From Pseudomonadota bacterium (GTDB lineage Bacteria > Pseudomonadota > Gammaproteobacteria > Burkholderiales > SG8-39), in assembly GCA_947455195.1 (NCBI GenBank), contig CANGMI010000001.1:1-64000 (forward strand): a stretch of 64,000 nt of DNA, read 5' to 3'. Of this stretch, positions 7,091 through 15,499 are shown one piece after another (position 1 is the first letter of the stretch; each line of letters opens with the position of its first letter). Below the pieces are notes generated by a model. The model was not told the DNA's origin. It was given only the letters and a program-made list of their open reading frames with translations, and made no database searches. The translations under genes were made by a program, and so were the position numbers.

Positions 7091-9274
7091 ATGTCGGCTC
7101 ACCCCGCCCGGCTCGCGGCCAACACCCTTGCAGCACTCGTTCTCGTAGCGCTTGGTAGCGCTTCCGTCCATGCTGCCGATCGGGCAAGGAGCCCGTCGAG
7201 CGGGGCCTCGCCGGAATTGCGCGTCGCGCGTTCCGAGATCGGCGGCACCGTCAGCGGCCCGCACGGCCCCGAGGCTGGGGTATGGGTCATCGCCGAAACC
7301 CACGACCTGCCGACCCGGTTTACCCGCACCGTGGTCACCGACGAGCAGGGGCGCTACCTCATTCCCGACCTGCCTACGGGTACCTACTCGGTCTGGGTGC
7401 GTGGCTACGGGCTGGTCGACTCACCGCGCGTGAGCACCCGCACCGGCCAGCGCGTCGATCTCACTGCGGTGCCTGCGCCCAACGACGCCAGTGCTGCGCA
7501 GTACTACCCGGCCATCTACTGGTACTCGATGCTCGGCATTCCGGAGCCCTCGGCCTTCGGCGGCTCGACCGATATTCCGAAGAACGTGACCCGCGAGGAG
7601 TGGCTCACCGAAATCAAGCACCGCGCCTGCATCGGCTGCCATCAACTGGGGCAACTGTCGACCCGTACCATCCCGAAGGCCTTTCTCGAGGGCAAGACCC
7701 ACGAAGAGGCCTGGATGCGCCGGGTGATGTCGGGCCAGGCCTCGCCCCTCATGACCGGACCGCTCGGTGACAAGCTCGGGGGGGTGCCGTTCAAGTACTT
7801 TGGCGAGTGGACCGAACGGGTCGCGCGCGGCGAACTTCCGCACAGCAAGCCGCCGCGCCCGGAAGGCGTCGAACGCAACATCGTGGTCACCACCTGGGAC
7901 TGGATGGACGACAAGCGTTACCTGCATGACCTCATCGCCTCCGACCGACGCAAGCCCACGGTGAACGCCTGGGGCCCGCTCTTTGGCTCACCCGAGTACG
8001 CGAGCGACATGCTGCCGATACTCGACCCGAAGAAGCACTCGGTCACCTACTACCGGGCACCCGTGCGTGACACCGACACACCGCCTGCATTCGGACCGGG
8101 GCACGCCGCAATCGCCAGGCCCACCATGCCCTCGGCCTACTGGGGCGATGAGGTGCTCTGGGACACGCGGGCCAACAACCACAACAGCATGTTCGATGGC
8201 CAGGGTCGTCTGTGGTTGTCGGCGACCACCCGTGCACAAGCCAATCCGGCGTTCTGTCGCAAGGGGTCCGATCACCCCTCCGCAAGGCTCTTTCCCCTCG
8301 AGAATGCAAATCGCCATGTAACGATGCTCGACCCGAAGACCATGAAGTACCGGTTCGTCGACACCTGCTTCCAGACCCATCACCTGCAGTTCGGCTACGA
8401 CGCCAACGACACCCTGTGGACCAGTGGTGGTGGCCCGGTGCTGGGCTGGATCGACACGAAGAAGTTTCTGGCCACGGGCGACTCCGCTGCATCGCAGGGC
8501 TGGACGGCCTTCGTGCTCGATACCAACGGCAATGGAAAACGCGACGCCTACACCGAACCCAATGAAGCGCTCGACCCGACGAAGGACAAGCGGATCAATG
8601 GCGGGTTCTATGCGGTGATGCCCAATCCGGCCGACGGCTCGGTCTGGGGTACGGTGGGCGTCTTTGGCGGCCAGGCGGCCGTCGTGCGCGTGGCGCCCGG
8701 GGCGAACCCATCTGCGACTGCCCTTGCCGAGATCTACAACGTGCCCAAGCCTTACTTTGGCATCCGTGGTGGTGACATCGACAGCAAGGGCGTGGTGTGG
8801 GTCTCCCTCGGCAGTGGTCATCTGGCGAGCTTCGATCGGCGCAAGTGCACCGCGCCCCTCAACGGCCCCAGGGCCACCGGCGACCACTGCCCCGAGGGCT
8901 GGGCGTTCTACCAGTACCCGGGGCCGGGCTTCAAGGGCATCGGCGAGAACAGTGCCGAATCGAGTTACTACACCTGGGTCGACCAGCACAACACCTTCGG
9001 CCTGGGCAAGGACATCCCGATGTCGACCGGCAACCTGAACGACGGCCTCATCGCGCTGAAGGACGGCAAGATGATCGTGCTGCGCGTGCCCTACCCCTTG
9101 AGCTTCTACGCCAAGGGGTTTGACGGGCGCATCGACGATCCGGCCGCCGGGTGGAAAGGGCGTGGGCTGTGGACCACCAGCGGTGACCGCACCCCCTGGC
9201 TGAAGGAAGGCGGCAAAGGCACCACGTCGATGGCCGTACACTTCCAGTTGCGCCCCGACCCGCTCGCGCACTGA
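7091..9274 (+). CDS. Secreted protein with carboxypeptidase-regulatory-like domain, one haem-c motif and a propeller-like region
   Basis: A 727-residue exported protein. A Sec signal peptide (residues 1-29, ending VHAAD) is followed by a carboxypeptidase-regulatory-like beta-sandwich at about 47-125 (IGGTVSGPHGPEAGVWV, TDEQGRYLIPDLPTGTYSVW). Next comes a single c-type haem attachment site, C180-IG-C183-H184, in KHRACIGCHQLG. The remainder (about 300-727) has repeated short beta motifs ending in DGQGRLWL, GYDANDTLWT and DIDSKGVVWVS, suggesting a virginiamycin-B-lyase-like beta-propeller. A good ribosome site (AGAGGAGA) precedes the ATG. Related multidomain proteins are annotated in many proteobacteria, but their reaction is not established; a periplasmic haem dehydrogenase is possible. 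The gene stands alone, between an unrelated coiled-coil gene and a convergent receptor gene. Confidence 0.8.
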   Translation: MSAHPARLAANTLAALVLVALGSASVHAADRARSPSSGASPELRVARSEIGGTVSGPHGPEAGVWVIAETHDLPTRFTRTVVTDEQGRYLIPDLPTGTYSVWVRGYGLVDSPRVSTRTGQRVDLTAVPAPNDASAAQYYPAIYWYSMLGIPEPSAFGGSTDIPKNVTREEWLTEIKHRACIGCHQLGQLSTRTIPKAFLEGKTHEEAWMRRVMSGQASPLMTGPLGDKLGGVPFKYFGEWTERVARGELPHSKPPRPEGVERNIVVTTWDWMDDKRYLHDLIASDRRKPTVNAWGPLFGSPEYASDMLPILDPKKHSVTYYRAPVRDTDTPPAFGPGHAAIARPTMPSAYWGDEVLWDTRANNHNSMFDGQGRLWLSATTRAQANPAFCRKGSDHPSARLFPLENANRHVTMLDPKTMKYRFVDTCFQTHHLQFGYDANDTLWTSGGGPVLGWIDTKKFLATGDSAASQGWTAFVLDTNGNGKRDAYTEPNEALDPTKDKRINGGFYAVMPNPADGSVWGTVGVFGGQAAVVRVAPGANPSATALAEIYNVPKPYFGIRGGDIDSKGVVWVSLGSGHLASFDRRKCTAPLNGPRATGDHCPEGWAFYQYPGPGFKGIGENSAESSYYTWVDQHNTFGLGKDIPMSTGNLNDGLIALKDGKMIVLRVPYPLSFYAKGFDGRIDDPAAGWKGRGLWTTSGDRTPWLKEGGKGTTSMAVHFQLRPDPLAH

Positions 9275-9293
9275 GAGGAAACGCGCCGAGGCC

Positions 9294-10310
9294 TCAGCGG
9301 GCTTCGGGGAGCCGCTTCTCGAGGAGAGTTCGCATCAGCGCAGTCTCCACCTCGACGCGCTGACGCAGCTCTGCCGACGAAGAGCCCACCGGCTGCCAGC
9401 CCTGGGCGAGCAGTCGCTCGCGCACAGCCGTCTCGGCCAGCACGGCCGGAACCTCGGCGGCCAGTCGGGTCTGAGCCTGCATCGAGAGCGTCGCCGGGCC
9501 GACCAGCGCATCCCAGACCTCGAGCGAAAAATCGGGCACGCCCAGCTCGGCGAGTGATGGAACGCCGGGCGCCAGTGGCGTGCGCGGCCCCGCGAGGCCG
9601 ATGATCTGCAGGCGGCCTGACTCGACATGGGGCGCCGCCAGACCCGGCGGCACCAGCGCCATGTGGATATCGCGCCGCAGCAGCGCCCTCAGAACGGTCG
9701 GGTTGGCCGTGAAGGCCACCTGCATCGGCTCCAGGCCCGGCACGCGGGTTCGCAACAATTCCATGCCCAGGTGCGACACCGAGCCCTGCCCGACCGAGCC
9801 ATAGAACCAGCGCCAGCCCTGGGCAATCGCGGCATCGAAAAACGCCCGACCGCCCGGAAGCGAGGCTGGCGCAACCAGCACCAGCGGTCCGGTTGCAAGG
9901 AGCGAGATCGGCACGAGATCGTGTCGGGGGTCGAAGGGCAGATCGGGCTGCAACAGTTTTGCCGACGCGAGGTTGCCGTTGATCACCACACCCAGGGTGT
10001 GGTCATCGGTGGCACGAGCGACGAACTCGGCCGCGATGTTGCCTGACGCGCCGGGGCGATTCTCGACCACCACCGGCTGGCCGAGCCTGCGCGCGAGCGA
10101 TTCGGCCACGACACGCGCAAGCAGGTCGGGACTCGAGCCGCCCGAAAACCCGACCACCACGCGCACCACACGCTGCGGCCAGGTCTGGGCAGGTATCGCC
10201 CCTGCCGTCGGTGCGGTTGTCTGACCGACCGCGCCGAGAGGACTCAGGCCGCCAGACAGGAGAGCGCCCAGACAGGCCGCGCGCGCCATGCCCTGCAGAG
10301 TGAATTTCAT
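9294..10310 (-). CDS. Bug-family substrate-binding protein
   Basis: A 338-residue periplasmic receptor for a tripartite tricarboxylate-type carrier. It has a signal peptide (MKFTLQGMARAACLGALL up to about residue 30), then RVVRVVVGFSGGSSPDLLAR, GQPVVVENRPGASGN and the FYGSVGQGSVSHLGMELL region of the family. It differs from typical members in the usual DGYTLL position (here DDHTLGVVING). The ATG at 10310 is supported by GGGGAGG eight bases upstream; the frame continues to 10460 only because the upstream 7-bp repeats happen to be open. It is divergent from the carbonic anhydrase gene and has no membrane partner nearby. Confidence 0.88.
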   Translation of the reverse strand: MKFTLQGMARAACLGALLSGGLSPLGAVGQTTAPTAGAIPAQTWPQRVVRVVVGFSGGSSPDLLARVVAESLARRLGQPVVVENRPGASGNIAAEFVARATDDHTLGVVINGNLASAKLLQPDLPFDPRHDLVPISLLATGPLVLVAPASLPGGRAFFDAAIAQGWRWFYGSVGQGSVSHLGMELLRTRVPGLEPMQVAFTANPTVLRALLRRDIHMALVPPGLAAPHVESGRLQIIGLAGPRTPLAPGVPSLAELGVPDFSLEVWDALVGPATLSMQAQTRLAAEVPAVLAETAVRERLLAQGWQPVGSSSAELRQRVEVETALMRTLLEKRLPEAR

Positions 10311-10341
10311 CAACCTCCCCCGGATCAAGTCGAGCCTGTGG

Positions 10342-10425
10342 CCTCTGACCTCTGACCTCTGACCTCTGACCTCTGACCTCTTGCCTCTTGCCTCTTGCCT
10401 CTTGCCTCTTGCCTCTTGCCTCTGG
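10342..10425. repeat. Heptanucleotide tandem array, two variants
   Basis: Five perfect copies of CCTCTGA (10342-10376) are followed directly by six perfect copies of CCTCTTG (10377-10418) and one CCTCTGG. The 84-bp array sits between the divergent Bug receptor and carbonic anhydrase starts, about 30 bp upstream of the former and 75 bp upstream of the latter. Because the unit is seven bases, copy-number change would alter promoter spacing by seven bases at a time. Confidence 0.95.
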
Positions 10426-10498
10426 CCGTGCATCTTGCGCGGGACGGGCGTACCGGTCAATGCTGACGCTGCGCTGCAATACGCTTAAGATGCGCACG

Positions 10499-11098
10499 AT
10501 GAGATTCCTGCCTGAACTCTTCGAGAACAATCGCCAGTGGGCGGCACGGCAACTCGCCGACGACGCCTCCTACTTTGGTCGCCTCGCCCGCATCCAGCGC
10601 CCCGACTACCTCTGGATCGGATGCTCCGACAGCCGGGTACCCGCCAATACCATCGTCGGGCTGGCGCCGGGCGAAGTGTTCGTGCAACGCAACGTGAGCA
10701 ACATCGTTCACGCCGATGACGACAATTGCATGTCGGTGATCCAGTACGCGGTCGACGTGCTTCGGGTGTCGCACGTCATCGTCTGCGGGCACTACCACTG
10801 TGGCGGCGTGCAGGCGGCCATGGGCCCTACACTCACCGAACCCCTCGAGAGCTGGCTCAGCCCCATACGCTGCCTGTGCCGCGACCATGCGCAGACGCTC
10901 TCCGGCATCGTATCGGATGACGAGCGCTGGGATCGCCTCTGCGAAATCAACGTGCGGGCCCAGGTCAGTACCCTGTCGGGCCTGCCAATCATTCGAGCGG
11001 CCTGGGCTCGCGGCCAGTCGCTCACGGTGCATGGCTGGATCTACGACATCAAGGATGGTCTCCTTCGCGACCTCGATGTGTGCACGAGTACCGCCTGA
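10499..11098 (+). CDS. can: Beta-class carbonic anhydrase
   Basis: A 199-residue cytoplasmic zinc enzyme interconverting CO2 and bicarbonate. Zinc ligands and the catalytic pair are clear: Cys42, Asp44 and Arg46 in GCSDSRVPAN, and His98-x-x-Cys101 in CGHYHCGGVQ. The segment GLAPGEVFVQRNVSNIV is a family hallmark. The ATG at 10499 gives the normal N-terminus (MRFLPELFENNRQWA); an ATG at 10490 is possible, and the open frame further upstream runs through the 7-bp repeat array. Length is normal for the clade. The gene stands alone, divergent from a Bug receptor, so its expression could be affected by the repeat array. Confidence 0.93.
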   Translation: MRFLPELFENNRQWAARQLADDASYFGRLARIQRPDYLWIGCSDSRVPANTIVGLAPGEVFVQRNVSNIVHADDDNCMSVIQYAVDVLRVSHVIVCGHYHCGGVQAAMGPTLTEPLESWLSPIRCLCRDHAQTLSGIVSDDERWDRLCEINVRAQVSTLSGLPIIRAAWARGQSLTVHGWIYDIKDGLLRDLDVCTSTA

Positions 11099-11170
11099 GT
11101 TGATCTGACCCGCTCGTCCCACCCCGGGTTCATGCCGATAGTCCTCAGGTCGGCATGCGGAGGACGGGGT

Positions 11171-11503
11171 GTGAAAAGACGGCGGCAGGTTGGCGTACTG
11201 ACCGGGCTCCTGCTCTCAGGCGTATGCACCGCCGAGCGACTGAGAACCGAAATGCACGTGTCAGCGACCGTCGTGGCAGTCTGCACGACGAGCACGAACC
11301 CGCAGGCAGTGCCGCCACCGGGCGGCCTTGTGGCGGGCGTGACCGCGGCACCGGGGAGGGGAGCGCAGGGATATTCGCCCTGGGTGAGCGTGCAGTGCGG
11401 CATCGACGTTCCCCATACCGTAACCCTGAATCCGGACCCACCCTTGCCGGAGGTCGGGACCGTGGAGGCGACCTCACGCCTGATGATTTCGGTCGACTTC
11501 TGA
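11171..11503 (+). CDS. Small secreted SCPU-like protein, apparently internally shortened
   Basis: A 110-residue product. The GTG at 11171 is chosen because CGGAGGA lies just upstream and because it gives a signal peptide (VKRRRQVGVLTGLLLSGVCTA); an upstream ATG at 11132 is the alternative. The mature part begins HVSATVVAVCTTS, matching the start of the pilin encoded at 15500-16000 (FSVSATVVSTCSVS). It then has VSVQCGIDVPHTVTLNP, corresponding to ITATCSANTPYTVALS, and jumps almost directly to the terminal strand LMISVDF (compare VTVTVTF). The central strands of a spore-coat-U domain are missing, so it may be a decayed or minimal pilin. It is convergent with the pilus operon, four bases from its last gene. 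Confidence 0.55.
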   Translation: MKRRRQVGVLTGLLLSGVCTAERLRTEMHVSATVVAVCTTSTNPQAVPPPGGLVAGVTAAPGRGAQGYSPWVSVQCGIDVPHTVTLNPDPPLPEVGTVEATSRLMISVDF

Positions 11504-11507
11504 ATCG

Positions 11508-12080
11508 TCAGAAGTTCACGGTGATGACGATCATGTCGCCATAGGATTGGGGCCCGACGTTCTGACGCGCAGGAATGCGTCCGTAGAAGTCGACGGTCCG
11601 GACCAGAGCGCCCTGGGGAAGCGAGAACACCCCCGCGATCGGCACCGTCGCACCCGAGCCATCACCCCATATCGTCGTGCGTGCCGGATCCGTGTACAGG
11701 TTGTATGCGATGCTGAATCCCTCGTGCGCGCCGCGCATCGTGCGCGCCGCAGGGTTGAGGCTCGATCCGGAACTGGCGCTGATCTGAAACGATACGACCT
11801 CGCTCGCGGCGCCTGAGCAGGAAAGCGTAAGGCTCCCCGCCGAGTCGAGCGCGGTCGGCGCAAAGGGGTTGTAGATGCCAAACTTGAGCCCGATCGAGGC
11901 CACCGTGCAACTGGCCGCCAGGGCCGGTGATGCACAACCCAGCGTCAGGGCAAGCGCCGACAGACCCGGAACGACAGAAGACCTGAATCCCCGGGGGCGA
12001 ACGCGTCTCGCCACTGCACGGACACCACGCACCACGCGCGAGGGTACTGCCCCCCACTGGTCGACCGGTAGCGCGCTCAC
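11508..12080 (-). CDS. SCPU-domain pilin or tip subunit of the chaperone-usher pilus
   Basis: A 190-residue exported protein with one spore-coat-protein-U domain, the fold of archaic (Csu-type) pilins. The N-terminus is long, with a hydrophobic signal core SSVVPGLSALALTLGCASPALAA. The domain starts CTVASIGLKFGIYNPF, has a Cys pair (SCTV and LSCSG), the IAYNLYTDPARTTIWGDG motif typical of SCPU proteins, and a terminal donor-like strand MIVITVNF. The GTG start overlaps the usher stop (GTGA), so it is the last gene of the operon and probably translated by coupling. In Csu systems the subunit after the usher is the tip adhesin; here it is a single-domain protein, shorter than CsuE. Confidence 0.85.
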   Translation of the reverse strand: MSALPVDQWGAVPSRVVRGVRAVARRVRPRGFRSSVVPGLSALALTLGCASPALAASCTVASIGLKFGIYNPFAPTALDSAGSLTLSCSGAASEVVSFQISASSGSSLNPAARTMRGAHEGFSIAYNLYTDPARTTIWGDGSGATVPIAGVFSLPQGALVRTVDFYGRIPARQNVGPQSYGDMIVITVNF

Positions 12081-14623
12081 TGTGTCACCTCCCTGAGATC
12101 AACCGCATCGACTGCGCCCTTGCGGCCCGCATCAGCCGCCTGCCTGTTCTGCGGCAGCGCAGGTAGGCAGAAAACGGGCCCTATCCGCGGCAACGATCCA
12201 AGCCGATTGCCCGGATCGATCGAGGCCTCGCAGGCACCGTTCTCCCAACGCACTCGCAAGCGCTCCGGGCCACTGATACCGATGACATGCACCTCACCAC
12301 GTTCGGCCACCGTGAACACGTCGTCACCGTGCATGAGGCGCACTTCGCTGCCCACCGGTACCGGCTCCCCGTCAGGTTGACGCAGGACCACCAGTGCACT
12401 GGCGCTGCGGCGCACCGGGAACCGGAGCATGACACCACTGCGATAGTACGGGACGGCGTCGAGCGTCGTCGCGTCGATCTGCACATCGATCGGAAGATCG
12501 GCCGGATCGATCGCGACCCGGTTCACCTGGTAGGGGAGGAGCCTCGGCAACACGGCATACCCCGCGTCGCCGGCCGTGCGGGCAACCGGCTGGTTGTTCA
12601 GATAGACGCCGACACCGGGGAAGTCGGGCACCTGCGCTAGGGCAAAGCTGTCGGTGAGCTTTCTCGACGCAAAGGCCTGACCGGCCAGCATGCCCACCCC
12701 GCCACTGGCGCTCGCGCGGTAGCTGGTGCTGGCATTGAGTTGCCCTGCCTCCAGAGCATAACTGCCGATGTCGGTTTGCCAGAGCCAGGCTGCGTTGCGC
12801 TGCGCCCCGAGGTCGCCATCGGCTGCAGCGAGGCGATAGCCCGTACCGCTCCCCTCGGGCAGACTGCGCTGCACCTGCACCTGGGTCTGATTGCCACGCG
12901 CCTGCCCGGTGAACCCCGTCAATGCCGAACTGCGGTCCCCGAACGCGGTGGAAAAGAGAACGCCGAAGGCCTGGATGCGCTCGCCCGAGAGCGTGCGGTA
13001 GGCATTGAGAATGATCGCGCTCGAAGCCCCCACGTTGAAGGTATAGCTCGTCTGTGCGATGTCGGTGCCGGGCGCATCGCGATTGTCCTGGCGAATGAAG
13101 GAAAGCCCGATCGAACCGAACCCGGCCGGAGACACCCCCAGGCTGGCGCTCATCTGGCGCAGCGGCGCCTGCTGCCCGGGTTGCAGGCCCACCTGGCTGA
13201 ATCCCGGCGACGTCCACTGCGAGCGAACCGCAAGATTGACCCCGCGCAGGGCCTGTCGCTCGAGCGCGAGGGAGAGTAACTGGCCAGCGCCTTGCGTACT
13301 GTGACTGAGCGCGGTCGCGGCGCTCATGACGCCCACCGAGGGGACCAGAAAGCTCGCACCGGCGCCCACGGTCTGCTGCTCGCGCAAGGCCTCCAGGCGT
13401 CCTTCAACGGTCATGGCGTCGGAAACGCCACGACGATGCTGAACGGTTGCCACGGCCCGGCCATAGTCATCGCTCAGGCTGCCGTAGTTCTGCCGGATCG
13501 CGCCCAGTTCCCACGACTCCTCGGTCAGACCCTGGCGCAGCAGGCGGGTGCTCGCGTAATAGGGCAGCGTCGTCACCTGCTCACGCCCGAGAAGATCCCG
13601 TGTCACCACCCGTACCTCGCCCTGCCCGGTGACCACCGGGAGGTTGTTCAGCTGGAACGGGCCTGGCGGGACACCGGCACTGCGGCGCAACACTCCGTCG
13701 ACGTAGATCTCGGTTGCCGAGGGCATCACCGCCTCGCCGCGCAGACTGGGCAAGGGAAAGCTCACGAACCCCGGTGTCGTCGCAAAGTTGCTTCCGTAAC
13801 GCAAGCCACCGAACCGGACGGCACGACCCCACAGACCGCTCGAGCCAATCGCGTCCCCGAGGGTGAGCGTCTTCTGGTCGGCCGGAAAGTCGCGGGTCAG
13901 CGTGGTATCGAGGCGAACCCATTGCGAGGTGCCGCCGACATCGCGCGCGATCATGCCGTGGGTTGCAACACCGACCGGTGTGAAAAGGCCGCTCTCGAAC
14001 TGCCCGTCAAGACGTCGCGCGCCTTCGGTCTGGGTGAGGAACGTGTCGTAGTTGAAAAAGACGCCGAGGCCCGGCAGCGTCGGGGACGGGGCTCTGGCGC
14101 TCGAATCGGTGAGGAGCGTCGACTCGAAATTGTCCGAGGGCAGATCGATGCTCAGGGTCTGGCGCAATTCATCGACGCCTGCCGAGGCCCCGGCAAAGGC
14201 GGACAGCGGATGCCAGGCCTCGCCTCGAAAGACACTCGGGGCCTCGGAGGGTGGACGAATCCGCCAGGCGAGCAGATCGACAAGCCGTACCAGCAGGGTG
14301 CCATCGGTTCGTCGCAGCAAGCGCGCGTCTCGCGCCGGCTGTCCGTTGATGCGCACGGCAAAGAGCACAGGCACCGCATCGTCGGGGCGCAGGGCCGGTG
14401 GCGCCGTGCCCTGCAGACGTTGCGGGGGAGCCCGTTCGGGGACCTGCCCTGACACGGGTGCTGCAGGTGCTGCGGGCTCTTCGAGTGCTGGTCCTGATGA
14501 TTCGGGGAGTGCCGCCGCCAGGTGATCCAGCGGTACCGAATCGCCGGTTGCTGCCTGCGCGAAGGACATGACGACGGGCACGATCCCCGTCAGCAGCACA
14601 GACGACACGAAGGCAAGGCGCAT
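12077..14623 (-). CDS. Fimbrial outer-membrane usher
   Basis: An 848-residue FimD/PapC-type usher, the outer-membrane pore that receives chaperone-pilin complexes and assembles the fibre. It has a signal peptide (MRLAFVSSVLLTGIVPVV), an N-terminal region with the periplasmic binding domain (VRINGQPARDARLLRRTDGT), a barrel region with many alternating strands (LRQGLTEESWELGAIRQNYG is a conserved usher stretch), a plug or carboxyl region (GVYLNNQPVARTAGDAGYAV) and a C-terminal domain with a Cys pair (GACEAS, FCLPAL). The ATG at 14623 follows the chaperone stop by 79 bp; a longer frame reaches 14740 and overlaps the chaperone. Its association with SCPU subunits marks it as the archaic (sigma, Csu-like) class. 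Confidence 0.9.
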   Translation of the reverse strand: MRLAFVSSVLLTGIVPVVMSFAQAATGDSVPLDHLAAALPESSGPALEEPAAPAAPVSGQVPERAPPQRLQGTAPPALRPDDAVPVLFAVRINGQPARDARLLRRTDGTLLVRLVDLLAWRIRPPSEAPSVFRGEAWHPLSAFAGASAGVDELRQTLSIDLPSDNFESTLLTDSSARAPSPTLPGLGVFFNYDTFLTQTEGARRLDGQFESGLFTPVGVATHGMIARDVGGTSQWVRLDTTLTRDFPADQKTLTLGDAIGSSGLWGRAVRFGGLRYGSNFATTPGFVSFPLPSLRGEAVMPSATEIYVDGVLRRSAGVPPGPFQLNNLPVVTGQGEVRVVTRDLLGREQVTTLPYYASTRLLRQGLTEESWELGAIRQNYGSLSDDYGRAVATVQHRRGVSDAMTVEGRLEALREQQTVGAGASFLVPSVGVMSAATALSHSTQGAGQLLSLALERQALRGVNLAVRSQWTSPGFSQVGLQPGQQAPLRQMSASLGVSPAGFGSIGLSFIRQDNRDAPGTDIAQTSYTFNVGASSAIILNAYRTLSGERIQAFGVLFSTAFGDRSSALTGFTGQARGNQTQVQVQRSLPEGSGTGYRLAAADGDLGAQRNAAWLWQTDIGSYALEAGQLNASTSYRASASGGVGMLAGQAFASRKLTDSFALAQVPDFPGVGVYLNNQPVARTAGDAGYAVLPRLLPYQVNRVAIDPADLPIDVQIDATTLDAVPYYRSGVMLRFPVRRSASALVVLRQPDGEPVPVGSEVRLMHGDDVFTVAERGEVHVIGISGPERLRVRWENGACEASIDPGNRLGSLPRIGPVFCLPALPQNRQAADAGRKGAVDAVDLREVTQ

Positions 14624-14702
14624 CGAAACCCTACGCCCTTTCAGCCCGAAGCCGCCAACCCTCGATGCGCCTCGCACGCGAGACAGGCCGGTGCGATCGC
14701 AC

Positions 14703-15482
14703 TCATGGCGCGGCCACCTGCGCCTTGAGCGGCCCTGCATCGGTATTGGCCTCGATCACGAATGCCGAGGGCATGCGCGCGCCGGACCGGGCAGGCTTGC
14801 CCAGCGGCCAGGTGCGAGCCTGACCCGGCAAGACATAGTCGGCCCGCTGGTGCTGGAGCAGCAGATTACCCTCGCCATCCCGAAGCCCCAGATCGATCAC
14901 CTGCACATGGGCGTTGCCGGTGTTGGTGGCGGTGATGGCGAGGGCGCCGTCGCCCTCGACCGCCAGGGTCCACCCCAACTGCGGTGCCGCCTTCACCGGG
15001 GGCAGCACGAACACCGGCAAGCCGAGCCGGAGCGCCACGCGCACCTGACTGTCGCCCGCGACCGGCGCAGGTGGCACTTCCTTCAGGAAGAGCCGGTAAG
15101 CCAGTTCGCGATTCGGGTCGATGCGGCGGGTGAGTCCGACCCGAACCGTCTGCGACGCGCCCGGTGCCATGCGAAAGATCGGTGGCGAGACCACGAGGTC
15201 TTCGCTCGCGACGAGACGATCTTCACCCCCCTGCTGCGACCAGGCGACGACTTCCGCCTGGACCAGAACCGCCTCATCGCCCTGGTTCTCGACCGTGATG
15301 GCAGTCGACGCAGCACCCGCGGACAGCACGATCCGCACCGGGTTGGCACTGAACGACCCGGCTTGCGCCGGCGTTCCTGCCACGACGAGGGCTGCCCACG
15401 CCATGAAGGCGAAGCCGCGCAGGCGCGGGGTCCGCTTGCCGCGCGTCGGGACAACGAACGGCCCGAGCCGCCAGAACGCCAC
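14703..15482 (-). CDS. Periplasmic pilus-assembly chaperone (PapD-like)
   Basis: A 259-residue chaperone with an Ig-like domain pair. The signal core AFMAWAALVVAGTPAQAG is preceded by a basic N-terminus. The mature protein starts SFSANPVRIVLSAGAASTAI, typical of pilus chaperones; the conserved FRMAPGASQTVRVGL segment of strand F1/G1 and VALRLGLPVFVLPP lead into the second domain. It would donate a strand to unfolded SCPU pilins in the periplasm and hand them to the usher encoded next. The start appears to be GTG at 15482, 17 bp after the pilin stop; an internal ATG (MAWAALV) would give a shorter signal peptide. Confidence 0.88.
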   Translation of the reverse strand: MAFWRLGPFVVPTRGKRTPRLRGFAFMAWAALVVAGTPAQAGSFSANPVRIVLSAGAASTAITVENQGDEAVLVQAEVVAWSQQGGEDRLVASEDLVVSPPIFRMAPGASQTVRVGLTRRIDPNRELAYRLFLKEVPPAPVAGDSQVRVALRLGLPVFVLPPVKAAPQLGWTLAVEGDGALAITATNTGNAHVQVIDLGLRDGEGNLLLQHQRADYVLPGQARTWPLGKPARSGARMPSAFVIEANTDAGPLKAQVAAP

Positions 15483-15499
15483 GACCCGTTCGAACCGTC

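Noticed and set aside
7988-9271. A 427-codon minus-strand frame opposite the haem-c protein
   Set aside because: Typical third-position GC shadow; the plus-strand gene has a signal peptide, ribosome site and haem motif.
10388-10498. N-terminal extension of carbonic anhydrase through the 7-bp repeats
   Set aside because: The extension is low-complexity repeat translation and is absent from the normal family start.
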